Source of the DNA: Deinococcus aquaedulcis
GTDB lineage: Bacteria > Deinococcota > Deinococci > Deinococcales > Deinococcaceae
DNA length: 64,000 nt
NCBI RefSeq assembly: GCF_019693445.1
Contig: NZ_JAHRBL010000005.1
Span: forward strand, 62,001-126,000
Direction of reading: 5' to 3'
In this document: positions 37,475 to 49,695 of the stretch, one piece after another
Position numbering within the stretch: the stretch's first letter is position 1
How the letters are laid out: every line of letters starts with the position of its first letter
Made by a program: the position numbers and the translations under genes
The notes under the pieces: model-generated
Database searches by the model: none
What the model was told of the DNA's origin: nothing
Seen by the model: the letters and a program-made list of their open reading frames with translations, nothing else

Positions 37475-37899
37475 CTACTCGACTTCGGCGTGCATAAAGT
37501 GGCCTTGAGCATCGAACCAGCCGCTCAACTCATAGGCGTTTGGAAGCAAACTGTCGTAAACAAGGATGTAGCCCCATCGGCTGCTTTTGTCCGTTGTCGC
37601 AATGACCCAGCGCAGTTGCATGGAGTCGCATAGCGCTTCCTGCCCAGGATTTTCTATGCCACACCATGTTGACCAGGCGTCATCCCGAACGAAATCCTGA
37701 GCGATCAGCGATCTGTAAGCAGGCTCTGAAGCTTTGACTTGTCCGAAGAACTTCTCTATCTCTTGAATTTCCCGAGTGAACGGCTCATCGGTACGAATAT
37801 CGAAGTCCACCACTTGCCCAGAAACACCCTCTGTCTTGCGCCAAACAGTTGAATCAATACGCCGAAAACCCGACATCGAGTTTTGTGCTTCCAACATCT

Positions 37900-37903
<4 letters not shown>
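37475..37903 (-). CDS. AT-richer orphan gene inside the nuo operon
   Basis: 142 aa, no recognised family. Sample lines are about 50% G+C, clearly below neighbouring nuo genes. A GTG start at 37903 overlaps the nuoD stop (GTGA); ATG 37897 is an alternative. Trp- and acid-rich with segments [39 protein letters not shown] and [14 protein letters not shown]; no signal peptide, membrane span or Cys cluster. Not a known complex I subunit. Looks like a transferred cargo gene, possibly an immunity-type protein (inference). Confidence 0.6.
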
Positions 37904-39201
<1,298 letters not shown>

Positions 39202-39226
39202 GCGGGCACCTCCCTGCGGTCGGCGG

Positions 39227-39307
39227 GTCGAAGGGTCAAGAAGTCGAAGAGTCTAAGAAACCCACTGCCCCACTGCCTTAGACCCTTAGACTCTTTGACC
39301 CTTTGAC
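39227..39307. repeat. Facing octad arrays (hairpin) in the nuoD-nuoC spacer
   Basis: Left arm 39227-39257 (gtcgaagg, gtcaagaa, gtcgaaga, gtctaag) and right arm 39277-39307 (cttagacc, cttagact, ctttgacc, ctttgac) are near-perfect reverse complements around a 19-nt loop; 8-nt period on both sides. Confidence 0.85.
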
Positions 39308-39322
39308 GGCGCGCCGCGCCCC

Positions 39323-40021
39323 TCATTTCGGTCCGCCTTCCGGCATCACGGGGGGCAGGCGCTCGCCGCGCTCGCCCCGGCGGAATTCGCCCCGGTAGCC
39401 GGTCATACCCGCGTCGCGGCCGGTCAGGCCCGCGCGAAAGGCGGCGGGGTCCAGAAAGCGGCCCTCGCGGAACAGGGTGGGGCTTTCGCCCAGCGGGAAA
39501 TCCTTGCGCAGGGGGTGGCCTTCCAGGTCGTCGGGGGTCAGCACCTTGCGCAGGTCGGGGTGGCCGGTGAACACAATCCCCAGCAGGTCGTAGACCTCGC
39601 GTTCCAGGTAGTTGGCGGCCTTCCACACCGGATACAGGCTGTCCAGGGCCTCGCCGTCGTCCAGCCACACGCGCAGGAACAGGCGGCGGTGGTCGCGGGG
39701 GTGGTAGAGGTTGTGCAGCACCGCAAAACGCCTGGGCCGCTGTTCGGTGTAGGCGCTGTAGTCAATGCCCACCGTGTCCATCAGCATGAAGCCGCGTTCC
39801 TTCAGGGCCTGGGCCACCGCGCGCAGGTGCCCGGCCGGCACCACGGCGGTGGGCTCGGCGGCGTGGTCTTCGTCCAGCCCCAGTTCGCGCATCAAGGGCG
39901 TCACGTCGCGCGAAGGGGGGGCTGGGACGGGCGCGGCTGCCACCGGGGCCACAGGCAACGTCTGGGACGACTGCACGCCGCCTTCCCGGCCGGTCAACTT
40001 CTCGCCGCTCACCGGGTCCAC
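39323..40021 (-). CDS. nuoC: NADH-quinone oxidoreductase subunit C
   Basis: 232 aa. 30-kDa-type subunit: [20 protein letters not shown] and [26 protein letters not shown] are the signature. A Pro/Ala-rich N-terminal extension of ~45 residues is added. GTG start overlaps the nuoB end by 13 nt. Confidence 0.95.
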   Translation of the reverse strand: MDPVSGEKLTGREGGVQSSQTLPVAPVAAAPVPAPPSRDVTPLMRELGLDEDHAAEPTAVVPAGHLRAVAQALKERGFMLMDTVGIDYSAYTEQRPRRFAVLHNLYHPRDHRRLFLRVWLDDGEALDSLYPVWKAANYLEREVYDLLGIVFTGHPDLRKVLTPDDLEGHPLRKDFPLGESPTLFREGRFLDPAAFRAGLTGRDAGMTGYRGEFRRGERGERLPPVMPEGGPK

Positions 40022-40545
40022 GCGTCCACCATCGGCAGCTGGTGGCCCATCTGGTCAAAGGCTTCGCCGCGCACCTTCTTCTGCAGCTGCATCACGGCGT
40101 AAATCAGGGCTTCGGGGCGGGGCGGGCAACCGGGCACGAAGATGTCCACGGGCACCACCGTGTCCACGTTCTGCACAATCGCGTAGTTGTTGAACATCCC
40201 GCCCGAACTGGCGCAGGCCCCCATGCTGATCACCCATTTGGGGTCCGGCATCTGGTCGTACACCCGGCGCATGATCGGGGCCATCTTCTTGCTCAGGCGC
40301 CCAGCCACGATCATCACGTCGGCCTGCCGGGGCGAGGCGCGGAACACCTCCGAGCCAAAGCGCGCCAAGTCGTTGCGCCCGTCTGTGGAACTCATCATCT
40401 CAATGGCGCAGCACGCCAGCCCGAAGGTGGCGGGCCAAAGGCTGTTGCTGCGCCCCCACGCCACCAGCTTTTCCAGACTGGAGAAGAGGACGCCTTCGGA
40501 TTCCAGTTCCTGCCAGTCTTTTTCAAAGAGCTCTTTTAGGGCCAT
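40009..40545 (-). CDS. nuoB: NADH-quinone oxidoreductase subunit B
   Basis: 178 aa. Holds cluster N2 next to the quinone: tandem CC in [10 protein letters not shown], Cys in [13 protein letters not shown] and Cys in [25 protein letters not shown] is also typical. Normal length. Confidence 0.97.
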   Translation of the reverse strand: MALKELFEKDWQELESEGVLFSSLEKLVAWGRSNSLWPATFGLACCAIEMMSSTDGRNDLARFGSEVFRASPRQADVMIVAGRLSKKMAPIMRRVYDQMPDPKWVISMGACASSGGMFNNYAIVQNVDTVVPVDIFVPGCPPRPEALIYAVMQLQKKVRGEAFDQMGHQLPMVDAWTR

Positions 40546-40599
40546 ATAGCCTCCATCGGGCGGCCAGGAACGCTCAGCGTCAGAGGGGCCAAGAACCTG

Positions 40600-40647
40600 G
40601 GACCACTGGGTTGTCTTAGACCCTTAGACCCTTTGACTCTTTGACCG
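40600..40647. repeat. Octad array in the nuoB-nuoA spacer
   Basis: 8-nt units of the (T)CTTAGACC/CTTTGACT type occupy 40613-40647. A left partner array near 40574-40600 is degenerate, so the hairpin here is weak. Confidence 0.65.
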
Positions 40648-40705
40648 CGCGCAGAGCAGGCGGCCCTTCGCCTCTCTTGACCAAGTGGCACAGGCGTATC
40701 CGCTC

Positions 40706-41065
40706 TTAGTTCCATTCCAGCACCCGCTTCTTCAGGATGTAGACGTAGCCCACCAGCAGCAGCGCCACGAAGGTGATCGCCTCGAAGAACGCAAAGGGAA
40801 TCAGCTTCTGGTAGGCCACCGCCAGCGGGTAGAAGAACGCCGTCTCGATGTCGAAGATGATGAAGAGCATGGCGACCAGATAGAAGTGCACTGGGAAGCG
40901 CTGGCCGGTGCCCACCCCACCTTCGGGGTCGTTGCCGCTTTCGTAAGCCATGAGCTTGGTGCGGCTGCCCCGGCGTTTGGGGCCCAGAAGGGCGCTGGCC
41001 AGCACGGCAACAATGCCGATGCCCAGCGACACGAGCAGCATGATGACAAAGTTGGCGTATTCGAT
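40706..41065 (-). CDS. nuoA: NADH-quinone oxidoreductase subunit A, probable non-AUG start
   Basis: 119 aa if started at ATC 41065. Three helices with LMAYESGNDP, RFPVHFYLVAMLFIIFDIETAF as in Thermus Nqo7. The first ATG (41041) would remove the residues EYANFVI that align with the Nqo7 N-terminus and has no RBS. A aaagggg sequence (41079-41073 leftward) stands 7 nt before ATC 41065 and directly before ATT 41071; no ATG, GTG or TTG occurs in frame before the stop at 41101-41099. It is the first gene of the operon. Confidence 0.88.
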   Translation of the reverse strand: MEYANFVIMLLVSLGIGIVAVLASALLGPKRRGSRTKLMAYESGNDPEGGVGTGQRFPVHFYLVAMLFIIFDIETAFFYPLAVAYQKLIPFAFFEAITFVALLLVGYVYILKKRVLEWN

Positions 41066-41370
41066 AACAATTCCCCTTTCTGCGTGCGTACCCGCCCTTC
41101 ACTAGCCTCGCTCGTGAAAAACGGCACGAAATGCTGGAAAAAAAGAGAGTGCGTCCGAACTCCTCTTGCCTGACTTGTGGTGCACCCTTGTTCTAGCACG
41201 TCCTGCGCGCTTGCGGGCCCGATTCCCCAGACAGACAGAGGGGCAAGGCTGGGGGGTGGGTGAGGGGCAAGGAAGCGCCTCCCTCGTCCAGGCGGAACGT
41301 CTGGGCCACCGAGAAACTGGCAGGCTGGGCAACGTCGCCAGACCATGCCTGCCCGCGCGATGAGCAAGGA
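41066..41370. other. Spacer upstream of nuoA
   Basis: About 300 nt that should contain the nuo promoter. A T-rich run (leftward CTCTTTTTTTCC at about 41147-41136) and a leader of ~70 nt are visible, but no hexamer pair could be assigned with confidence. No gene seen. Confidence 0.4.
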
Positions 41371-41403
41371 AAAAGGCCGCCCCTGGTAAACAGAGGTGGC
41401 CTT
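41371..41403 (-). terminator. Terminator of the sensor kinase gene
   Basis: Leftward stem aaggccacctctg (41403-41391) / caggggcggcctt (41385-41373) with two G-U type mismatches, 5-nt loop and a following TTTCC. It separates the kinase transcript from the nuo operon. Confidence 0.75.
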
Positions 41404-41469
41404 CAATAAGCAGGCAAGGACTTGTGGGGGTGGGACATTCCTGCCGTGTGCGGCTAGGCGCCTGAACCC

Positions 41470-42618
41470 CTACACCAGTTCGGCAAAATCGTCGTCTTCG
41501 TTGTCGGCGGCGAGGGGCAGGGTGAAGAAGAAGGTGGCCCCCTGGCCGCGCACCGATTCCACCCAGATCTTGCCGCCATGCTCTTCCACGGCCAGCTTGC
41601 AGAAGGCCAGCCCCATGCCAGTGTCAAAGCGGCCGTGCAGGGTCAGGCGGGACTGCTCGAAGGCGGCGAAGAGGTTGGGAATGTCGTCTTCGGGAATGCC
41701 CTCGCCGTCGTCGCGCACGGTGACCTGGACGCTGTCGCCCAGGCCGCGCACCGCCACCGTGATCAGACCGCCCGTCATGGTGTGTTTCAGCGCGTTGCTG
41801 ATCAGGTTGGCCAGCACGCGGCGCAGAATCTCGGGGTCAGCGCTGGCAGGGCTCAGGTCCTGTTCCACGTCCACGCGCAGGTGGCGGTCACGCAGGCCGC
41901 TGCCCACGTCGCCGCAGGCCAGTTCCACCACCTCGCGGAACATGGGGGTGAACATCAGCTCCCGGCGCAGGTTCATCTTGCCCGCCTGGATCTTGCGCAC
42001 GTCCAGCATGTTCACGGCGAGGTGCAGCAGGTGCTGGGTTTCGTCGCGGGCCACTTTCAGCAGGTCGCGGTTGTCTTCGGGCACCCGGGGGTCTTCCTGC
42101 ACGATTTCCAGCAGGCCCATCACCGCAGCGATGGGGTTTTTCAGGTCATGCACCAGCATGTGCACCAGCTGGTCGCGCACCCGTTCCTCGTGCTCCCAGG
42201 TGTCCAGACGGTGCTGCAGCGAGCCCACGCGCGCCTGGGCGTCGCGGTGCTGCTGCGCGCGGGCCAGCAGGGTCTGCACCTGCACCGCCATCGCCTGGGG
42301 CGGGGTGGCTTCACTGATCAGGGCGTCCACCCCCGCGCCCAGCATCTCGCCCAGCCCGCGCGAGCCCACCGCCAGCCAGTAGGTGCCGGCCAGTTCGGCG
42401 CGCTGGCGCAGCATGGGCAGCACCTGGTGCAGCGGCACGCCGGGCGTATCGGTGTACAGCAGCGCGACATCGGGGGGGGTGACATGCGCTTCACGCAGCA
42501 GCGTTTCGGCGTCGCTGATATGGCGGACGTTGGCACGGGGCAGCAGTGGCCGCAAGGCCTGCGCCCGCGCCGGTTCCGCCGTCACAACGAACACGGGTGG
42601 GGGTTCGGGAATCGTCAT
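41470..42618 (-). CDS. Histidine kinase with degenerate N-terminal receiver
   Basis: 382 aa, soluble. Residues ~8-130 have receiver-like alternation, but the phospho-acceptor position in [10 protein letters not shown] has Tyr where Asp is normal, so it is a pseudo-receiver. Kinase core: H box [18 protein letters not shown] box [15 protein letters not shown]1 [12 protein letters not shown] box LFAAFEQS and G2 [17 protein letters not shown]. No adjacent partner regulator. Start 42618 is the first ATG after the repeat-containing spacer. Confidence 0.88.
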   Translation of the reverse strand: MTIPEPPPVFVVTAEPARAQALRPLLPRANVRHISDAETLLREAHVTPPDVALLYTDTPGVPLHQVLPMLRQRAELAGTYWLAVGSRGLGEMLGAGVDALISEATPPQAMAVQVQTLLARAQQHRDAQARVGSLQHRLDTWEHEERVRDQLVHMLVHDLKNPIAAVMGLLEIVQEDPRVPEDNRDLLKVARDETQHLLHLAVNMLDVRKIQAGKMNLRRELMFTPMFREVVELACGDVGSGLRDRHLRVDVEQDLSPASADPEILRRVLANLISNALKHTMTGGLITVAVRGLGDSVQVTVRDDGEGIPEDDIPNLFAAFEQSRLTLHGRFDTGMGLAFCKLAVEEHGGKIWVESVRGQGATFFFTLPLAADNEDDDFAELV

Positions 42619-42683
42619 GAAGTGGGCTACAGCATAGCCGCCGCTGCCTGACGGAAGTGTAAGGGGCGGTGAAAGGGGGGAAG

Positions 42684-42775
42684 GGGCCATGGGCTCTGGG
42701 CCATGAGCCATGGGGAACTGCCCCCACAACACATGGCCCAGATGCTTTTTGCTCATAGCTCAGAGCCCATAGCCC
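42684..42775. repeat. Facing heptad arrays (25-bp hairpin)
   Basis: gggccat, gggctct, gggccat, gagccat units (42684-42713) face their complement (42751-42775: gctcata, gctcaga, gcccata, gccc). The 25-nt arms match at 22 positions, differing only by transitions, with a 42-nt loop. It separates the sugar permease gene from the downstream kinase gene. Confidence 0.85.
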
Positions 42776-42780
42776 TCTCT

Positions 42781-43647
42781 TTACCCCTTCACGCTCCCGG
42801 CCAGTAGGCCGCGCACAAAGTACCGGCCCAGCAGGATGTACACCAGCAGCGTGGGCAGCGCGGCCAGAATCGCGCCGGCCATCGGCAGGTTCCAGCTGAC
42901 CGCCTGCCCCCCCGCCAGCTGCGATAAGGCATAGGTCACGGGCTGCGAATTGGTGTTTGTTAGCGTGGCAGCGAACAGGAACTCGTTCCACACCTGCGTG
43001 AACTGCCAGATGATCACCACCACAAAGCCCGGAATGCTGATGGGGAAAATCACCTTGCCGTAGATCTGCCAGAAGCCCGCGCCGTCAATGGTGGCGGCTT
43101 CAATCAGGGCGTCGGGCACATCGGCGTAGAAGTTGCGGAAAATCAGCGTGGTGATGGGCAGGCCGTACACCACATGCGCCAGGATCAGGCCCCAGATAGA
43201 GCCGTACAGGCCCAGCGATTTGATGAACTGGAACAGCGGAATCAGCACGGCCTGGTACGGAATGAACATGCCGAAGAGCATCAGGGCGAACAGGGTGTTG
43301 GCGCCCCGGAACTTCCATTTGCTCAGGGCGTAGCCGTTCAGACTGCCCAGCAGGGCGCTGAACAGGGTGGCCACCACGGCCAGGAACACGCTGTTGAGCA
43401 CGTTGCCGCCAATCTTGGCCCAGGCGTCGCGGAAGCTGCCCCAGTTGAGCACGCTGGGCCAGTGCCACGTGGTGGCTTCGGCAATGGCGTCCGGGCTTTT
43501 CAGGGCCGTGGCAAACAGCAGATACACCGGAATCAGGAAAAACAGGGCGGCCAGCACCAGCAGGGCGTACATCAGCACGCGGCCCGGACGCAGCGGTTTG
43601 CGGGGAGCCGCCGCCGGGGCGGTGTGGGAGGGCAGGGTGGTGGTCAT
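42781..43647 (-). CDS. Sugar ABC transporter permease, MalG type
   Basis: 288 aa. Six membrane helices; the EAA loop for contact with the ATPase is [21 protein letters not shown]. Binding-protein-dependent permease of the CUT1 family. Second permease of the cluster; no ATPase gene follows, so a shared MsmK/MalK-like ATPase elsewhere is needed. Confidence 0.93.
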   Translation of the reverse strand: MTTTLPSHTAPAAAPRKPLRPGRVLMYALLVLAALFFLIPVYLLFATALKSPDAIAEATTWHWPSVLNWGSFRDAWAKIGGNVLNSVFLAVVATLFSALLGSLNGYALSKWKFRGANTLFALMLFGMFIPYQAVLIPLFQFIKSLGLYGSIWGLILAHVVYGLPITTLIFRNFYADVPDALIEAATIDGAGFWQIYGKVIFPISIPGFVVVIIWQFTQVWNEFLFAATLTNTNSQPVTYALSQLAGGQAVSWNLPMAGAILAALPTLLVYILLGRYFVRGLLAGSVKG

Positions 43648-43666
43648 GCGGGGCCTCCTGCGGAGG

Positions 43667-43775
43667 GGTCTAAGGGTCTAAGCGTCAAAGGGTCTAAGAC
43701 AAGCGCACCTCGACGGCTCGACTTCCCAACCTGTCGACCTCCCCGCCACCGGCCATCTGCCTTCTGCCATCTGCC
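43667..43775. repeat. Octad and heptad arrays between the two permease genes
   Basis: Octad units (ggtctaag, ggtctaag, cgtcaaag, ggtctaag; 43667-43698), a second stretch with tcgacggc/tcgacttc/gtcgacct (43710-43739), and 7-nt units gccatct, gccttct, gccatct, gccttcg (43752-43779). The pairing of the two octad stretches is weaker than at other sites. Confidence 0.7.
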
Positions 43776-43786
43776 TTCGCCCCCCC

Positions 43787-44911
43787 TCACGCGTGTCCCT
43801 CCTCGCCCCGGAACTGCGAGGCCAGATACGGCACGATCACGAACGCCACCAGAATCAGCAGGATGGTGCCAATTGCCGCGCCCAGGGCGAACTGGTTCTG
43901 GCGGAAACTGGTGAGGTACATGTTCAGGGCCGGCACACTGGTGTTGATGTTGTCGGGCCCCGACATGGCGTACACGAGGTCAAAAATCTTCAGACTGATG
44001 TGCCCCAGCACGATCATGGCGGACAGGCTGATGGGCGCCAGCAGCGGGAAAATGACGTGGCGGTACATGCCCAGGTCACCGGCGCCGTCCACCTTGGCGG
44101 CTTCGCGCAGTTCTTCGGGAATGCCGCGCAGGCCGGCCAGATACAGCGCCATCGTGTAGCCGCTCATCTGCCACACAGCGGCGATGATGATGCCGATCAG
44201 GGCGAGGTTGAAGCCGTGGGGCTCCGGTGCGGGCAGCAGTTTCAGGTTGGGCGCCACGAACAGGGCCCAGCCCAGCAGCAGCGCGGCGCACAGGGCGGCC
44301 ACCAGCGTGCGGCGGCGGTCCCCGGCGCGCAGGGCGCGCACCGCCACCACGATCAGCACCACGGCCACCACACTGGCGGTCAGCAGCGGCAGCTTGTTCC
44401 AGTCGAACTTCCAGATCGCCTCGGTGCTGCTGAGCCAGGGAAAGGTGCTGGGTTGACCACCAAACAGGGTGGGGGCCTGGTTCACGCCGCCGCCGGGCTG
44501 CAGCATCCAGCGCCAGATGGTGCCGGTCACGATAAACGACAGGCTCATGGGAAACAGGAAGATGGTGCGCCACAGCCCCTCGCCCCGGGGGTTGCGGTCC
44601 AGGATCAGCGCCAGCCCCAGCCCCAGGCCCAGGCAGCCCAGGATGAAAAAGGCGGTGAAAAACACCGTGCTCACCAGTTCCTGCCGGAAACGGCCCTGCA
44701 GAAAGCCGGTAAACAGGTCCTGGTAGTTCGCCAGCCCGATAAAGCGGATCACCGGGTCCAGCGCCAGCGCCTGCGCGGGGTCGTTGCCCCAGTCGGTCAT
44801 GCTGACGTACACACTGCGCGCGATAAACCCGTACACAAACACCGCGATCAGCAGAACGCTGGGCAGCAATACGGCGACCGACCACAGACGGTCTTTACTC
44901 AGGCCTTTCAT
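43787..44911 (-). CDS. Sugar ABC transporter permease, MalF type
   Basis: 374 aa. CUT1-family permease with [21 protein letters not shown] as the EAA loop. It is longer than usual: between helices 3 and 5 there is an extra ~90-residue hydrophobic region (around [17 protein letters not shown] and a second span), as in Thermus-type glucose/mannose permeases. Start 44911 is the ATG close to a ggaggcc sequence; the in-frame upstream part is spacer. Confidence 0.92.
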   Translation of the reverse strand: MKGLSKDRLWSVAVLLPSVLLIAVFVYGFIARSVYVSMTDWGNDPAQALALDPVIRFIGLANYQDLFTGFLQGRFRQELVSTVFFTAFFILGCLGLGLGLALILDRNPRGEGLWRTIFLFPMSLSFIVTGTIWRWMLQPGGGVNQAPTLFGGQPSTFPWLSSTEAIWKFDWNKLPLLTASVVAVVLIVVAVRALRAGDRRRTLVAALCAALLLGWALFVAPNLKLLPAPEPHGFNLALIGIIIAAVWQMSGYTMALYLAGLRGIPEELREAAKVDGAGDLGMYRHVIFPLLAPISLSAMIVLGHISLKIFDLVYAMSGPDNINTSVPALNMYLTSFRQNQFALGAAIGTILLILVAFVIVPYLASQFRGEEGHA

Positions 44912-44935
44912 GGATGGCCTCCTTTGGAACATGGG

Positions 44936-44993
44936 AGCGGTGCGCGGTGTGCGGTACGCGGTGTTGACCGCGCCCTGCTGCCCGCGCACCGCT
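44936..44993. repeat. Intercistronic heptad array and 12-bp hairpin
   Basis: GCGGTGC, GCGGTGT, GCGGTAC, GCGGTGT units (44938-44965) and a perfect 12-bp inverted repeat agcggtgcgcgg (44936-44947) / ccgcgcaccgct (44982-44993). Placed between the binding-protein gene and the permease genes, it could stabilise the upstream mRNA or reduce read-through, giving more binding protein. Confidence 0.75.
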
Positions 44994-45002
44994 TCCCAAC
45001 GC

Positions 45003-46238
45003 TTACTTGCCGATGCCCGCGCGCGCCGCGAGTTGCTGGGCGGCGGCGGCCGCGCCCGCGCTGTTGCGGCTGGCCACGTACTGGTCAATCACCGTGCCGA
45101 AGGCGCTCATGAAGCTCTCGGGGGCCACGGCGCCGTGCACCAGCGAGCCCACGATCTTGTTGCTCTTCCAGTCGGCGGCGGCCGAGCGGCTGTAGGTGTT
45201 GTACTTGCTCAGGTCGCTGTCGGTGCGCGCGGCGATGGAGCCCTTGAGGGGGTTAAAGGCGTCCTGGCCGGCCTTGGAACCCAGAACTTTCAGCCAGTTC
45301 ATGGCCTCGGCGCGGTTCTTGGCGCCCTTGGGCAGCCCGAAGGAGTCGGCCAGCATCACAAAGGTCTTGGTGGTGCCGGGGGCCGGGGCCCAGCCGAAGC
45401 CGGTGTTGGGGGCCAGTTTCTTGGTGGTAGTGAAGTACCCGGCCGCCCAGTCGCCCATGATGTTAAAGGCACTCTGGCCGCTGATCACGCGGTCACTGGC
45501 CTGCTGCCAGCTGAGGCCCGAGGCGTCCTTGTTGGCGCAGTCCATGACCTTGCCGAAGGTGGTGAACACGCCCACCACGCGCGGGTCGGTGAATTTCAGC
45601 TTGCCGGCCCACAGGTCTTCCCAGCCCTTGGCGCCCAGGGTGCCAATCGCCACGGATTCCCACAGGTGCTGCTGGGTCCAGTTTTCACCCACCACCAGCG
45701 GCGCGGCGACGCCCTTGGCCTTCAGCGTGCTGCAGGTTTTCAGGAACTCGGGCCACGTCTTGGGCACGGTCACGCCCCAGGCTTTCAGCTTGGCGGGGTT
45801 GTACCACATGACGTTGCTGCGGTGCACGTTCACGGGCACGCTCCAGATGCCGCCCTTGCTGGAAATCAGGCGCACGAGGTCCTTGGGGAACGCCTTGTCC
45901 CAGCCCTCGGATTTAAAGAGCCCGCTGAGGTCCTCCATGCGGTTGGCCACCACCCAGGTGCCGATCAGTTCCTGGCCGGCGTGCGCCTGGAAGGAGTCGG
46001 GCGGGGTGCCGCCCAGCATGCGGGTTTTCAGCACGGCCTTGGCGTTGGTGCCCGCGCCGCCCGACACGGTGGCGTTGTCCACGGCCACGCTGGGGTAACG
46101 CTGCTTGTACACCTTGATCAGGGCGTCCAGGGCGGGGCCTTCGTCACCGGACCACCACGAGAAGATTTCCAGCTTGCCAGCAGCGGCGGCGCTGGTGGTC
46201 AGGGCGAGGGCGGCGGCGATCATCAGGGCTTTTTTCAT
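45003..46238 (-). CDS. Sugar ABC transporter substrate-binding protein
   Basis: 411 aa. Signal peptide ([20 protein letters not shown]) and type-1 extracellular solute-binding fold: [34 protein letters not shown] and GDWAAGYF. It resembles glucose/mannose-binding proteins of the CUT1 class, so a monosaccharide is likely. No lipobox, although retention by another means is possible. The ATG overlaps the stop of the ROK regulator gene (ATGA) and has a ggagg RBS. Confidence 0.92.
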   Translation of the reverse strand: MKKALMIAAALALTTSAAAAGKLEIFSWWSGDEGPALDALIKVYKQRYPSVAVDNATVSGGAGTNAKAVLKTRMLGGTPPDSFQAHAGQELIGTWVVANRMEDLSGLFKSEGWDKAFPKDLVRLISSKGGIWSVPVNVHRSNVMWYNPAKLKAWGVTVPKTWPEFLKTCSTLKAKGVAAPLVVGENWTQQHLWESVAIGTLGAKGWEDLWAGKLKFTDPRVVGVFTTFGKVMDCANKDASGLSWQQASDRVISGQSAFNIMGDWAAGYFTTTKKLAPNTGFGWAPAPGTTKTFVMLADSFGLPKGAKNRAEAMNWLKVLGSKAGQDAFNPLKGSIAARTDSDLSKYNTYSRSAAADWKSNKIVGSLVHGAVAPESFMSAFGTVIDQYVASRNSAGAAAAAQQLAARAGIGK

Positions 46239-47578
46239 GAGACTCCTCCGTACGGGGGAAAATGAGATCGGGTGGGGGCGGGGTCGCTGGGGCCCACGCC
46301 GGGCGGCGCGCGGCTGGCGGCCAGGTCGTGGGCACTCTGGTTGACCCGGGCAATGCCGTACAGGTGCGGCAGGCCGCGCGGGGTAAACAGCGAATCCAGC
46401 ATCATGGCGCCGGCCCCCAGCACCCCGGCATCGCCGCCCAAGGTGCCCAGGTCAATGCGCACCCGGTCGGCGTTGATGCGCATGGTGCGGCTCTGGGCGC
46501 TGGCCCGCACCGCCTCCAGCAGCACCTCGCCGGCCTGCGACAGCCGCCCGCCAATCACCACCGCCGCTGGGTTAAAGAGGTTCAGCGCGGTGCTGATCGC
46601 CACGCCCAGATGGTGCCCGGCTTCTTCCCACACGGCCCGGGCCAGGGGATCGGTGTTGGCGTGCGTGAGCAGACTGGCCAGGGTGACCGGCGTGGGCAGC
46701 GTGCTGGGCACCCCGGCCGCGCGGCGCTCCTCGGCGAGGCGGAGCAGCACGCCCGCCGCCGCGTAGCTTTCCAGGCTGCCCGGGTTCCCGCTGCGCCCCA
46801 CCGGCCCCTGCTCGTTAATGCTGATGTGCCCGATCTCGCCCGCCCCGCCGCGCGTGCCCCGGTGCAGGCGCCCGCCCAGCAGCACGCCCGCGCCAATGCC
46901 AGTGGCGGCCTTCACGTAAATCAGGTCCTGGGTGCCCCGGTGTGCGCCAAAGCGGGCCTCGGCCAGCGCGCCCAGGTTGGCGTCGTTGTCCACCAGCACT
47001 TCCAGACCCAGCAGGGTACGCAGGGCTTCGCGCACATTCTCGCCGTCCCAGCCGGGCATGTTGGGCGGCTGCACCACCCGGCCCGTGTCGTGGTCCACCG
47101 GGCCCGGAATACCCACGCCCACCAGGGCCACCTGCGCCGGGTTCAGGCGCGCGGCCCGCAGCACATCGTGGCTGAGGTCGTGCAGCAGGGCGTACGTGGC
47201 GCGCGGCCCGGCCTGAATGTCGTGCGGCACGCTCTGGGTGGCCAGGGTGCGGCAGTGGAGGTCCAGGGCGTCCACACGGGCGTGGCTGGCGCCCAGGTCC
47301 ACAGCCAGCAGCGCGGCGGCGCGGGTGTTCAGGTTCAGCAGGGTGGCCTTGCGGCCCACACCGCTGCTGCCCCGCGTCCCCACCTCCTGCACCAGCCCCA
47401 CGCTGATCAGTTCCGTGACAATCGAGCTGATCGCGCTGCGCGACAGCCCCAGGTCCCGGGCAATGTCCACCCGGGCCAAGTCACGGTTCCACAGCAGGCC
47501 CAGCAGCAGCAGTGTGTGCCGCGCGCGGATGGCCGCGAGGTCCAGGGTATCGGCGCTGTGGGGGTCATCGTGCAGCAT
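46235..47578 (-). CDS. ROK-family transcriptional regulator
   Basis: 447 aa. Winged-helix domain ([22 protein letters not shown], residues ~38-60) followed by a ROK sugar-kinase-like domain: [50 protein letters not shown] and [11 protein letters not shown]. The zinc-site Cys cluster usual in ROK proteins (C-x-C-G-x2-G-C) is replaced by [10 protein letters not shown], so zinc is probably not bound. It heads the sugar ABC operon and probably represses it from the site at 47720-47730. Confidence 0.9.
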   Translation of the reverse strand: MLHDDPHSADTLDLAAIRARHTLLLLGLLWNRDLARVDIARDLGLSRSAISSIVTELISVGLVQEVGTRGSSGVGRKATLLNLNTRAAALLAVDLGASHARVDALDLHCRTLATQSVPHDIQAGPRATYALLHDLSHDVLRAARLNPAQVALVGVGIPGPVDHDTGRVVQPPNMPGWDGENVREALRTLLGLEVLVDNDANLGALAEARFGAHRGTQDLIYVKAATGIGAGVLLGGRLHRGTRGGAGEIGHISINEQGPVGRSGNPGSLESYAAAGVLLRLAEERRAAGVPSTLPTPVTLASLLTHANTDPLARAVWEEAGHHLGVAISTALNLFNPAAVVIGGRLSQAGEVLLEAVRASAQSRTMRINADRVRIDLGTLGGDAGVLGAGAMMLDSLFTPRGLPHLYGIARVNQSAHDLAASRAPPGVGPSDPAPTRSHFPPYGGVS

Positions 47579-47719
47579 GCAGGCGTCCTTGGATCATGGG
47601 GGTCCTTCCCGGCGGGTAGCCGGGCCAGGGGGCGAAAGGACAAAAAAACGTCGTCAGACACGGGTGATCTGAACAGAAGGTCAGGGTTGTGTGGTCAGAT
47701 GGTGCGCCCTGGCAATTTT

Positions 47720-47730
47720 GTTTGTCAAAC
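47720..47730 (-). promoter_or_regulatory. Palindrome over a consensus -35 of the ROK-ABC operon
   Basis: gtttg-t-caaac (47720-47730) is a perfect 5-1-5 palindrome that contains a leftward TTGACA (47728-47723). A matching -10 is weak. The overlap fits autorepression by the ROK protein. The rest of the spacer (47731-47961) shows nothing recognisable. Confidence 0.5.
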
Positions 47731-47961
47731 GAACGAATGAATGAAGCGGTTCCAGTGCAAGGTTGTGCAGGCAGGTGGTGAGGGGCGCAGAAGGCGAGCG
47801 TTGAAAGGCCGCACAGAGACAGCATTTCTGACTTCCCTAGGTGAATGGGAGCGGTGTCGCCTCAATGGGCAAATGTCGGTCGGGGGCGTGGCAGGGTTGA
47901 CCTGCCCAAAAAGAGGGGGCCTGCCGGACCGGTCGGCGCTCCCTTCGCCCTATGCACAGCA

Positions 47962-47999
47962 GCAGGCCGGGAAAGGACTTCTCCGCTTTCCCGGCCTGC
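47962..47999 (-). terminator. Strong hairpin downstream of lysS
   Basis: Perfect 14-bp stem gcaggccgggaaag (47962-47975) / ctttcccggcctgc (47986-47999), 10-nt loop, 25 nt after the lysS stop. No clear U tract, so it may protect the 3' end as well as terminate. Confidence 0.7.
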
Positions 48000-48023
48000 G
48001 CGGACTGTGCTCGTTCTGGACTG

Positions 48024-49565
<1,542 letters not shown>

Positions 49566-49572
49566 GAGGGGA

Positions 49573-49578
49573 AGTATA
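49573..49578 (-). promoter_or_regulatory. -10 box of lysS (leaderless)
   Basis: Leftward TATACT followed by 7 nt (tcccctc) and the lysS ATG. It matches the consensus at five of six positions. A -35 could not be assigned because the region upstream is the octad repeat. Confidence 0.6.
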
Positions 49579-49585
49579 GGGGCGG

Positions 49586-49670
49586 GTCGGGGAGTCGAGA
49601 AGTCGAGAGGTCGGGAAGTCCAGTGGCATCTTCGCCCTCGACTCCTCGACCTCTGAACTTCTCGACTTGA
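49586..49670. repeat. Facing octad arrays (about 30-bp hairpin) between greA-like gene and lysS
   Basis: agtcgaga, agtcgaga, ggtcggga, agtc units (49592-49620) face gactcctc, gacctctg, aacttctc, gacttga (49640-49670). Reverse complement agreement is about 24 of 28. The left array lies directly upstream of the lysS -10 box. Confidence 0.85.
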
Positions 49671-49695
49671 AGGGGGCCTGCTCCGCCCCGGCCCC

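Noticed and set aside
41102..41370. Small gene or RNA upstream of nuoA
   Set aside because: No coding pattern or RBS and no stable structure other than the kinase terminator; the region probably only holds the nuo promoter.
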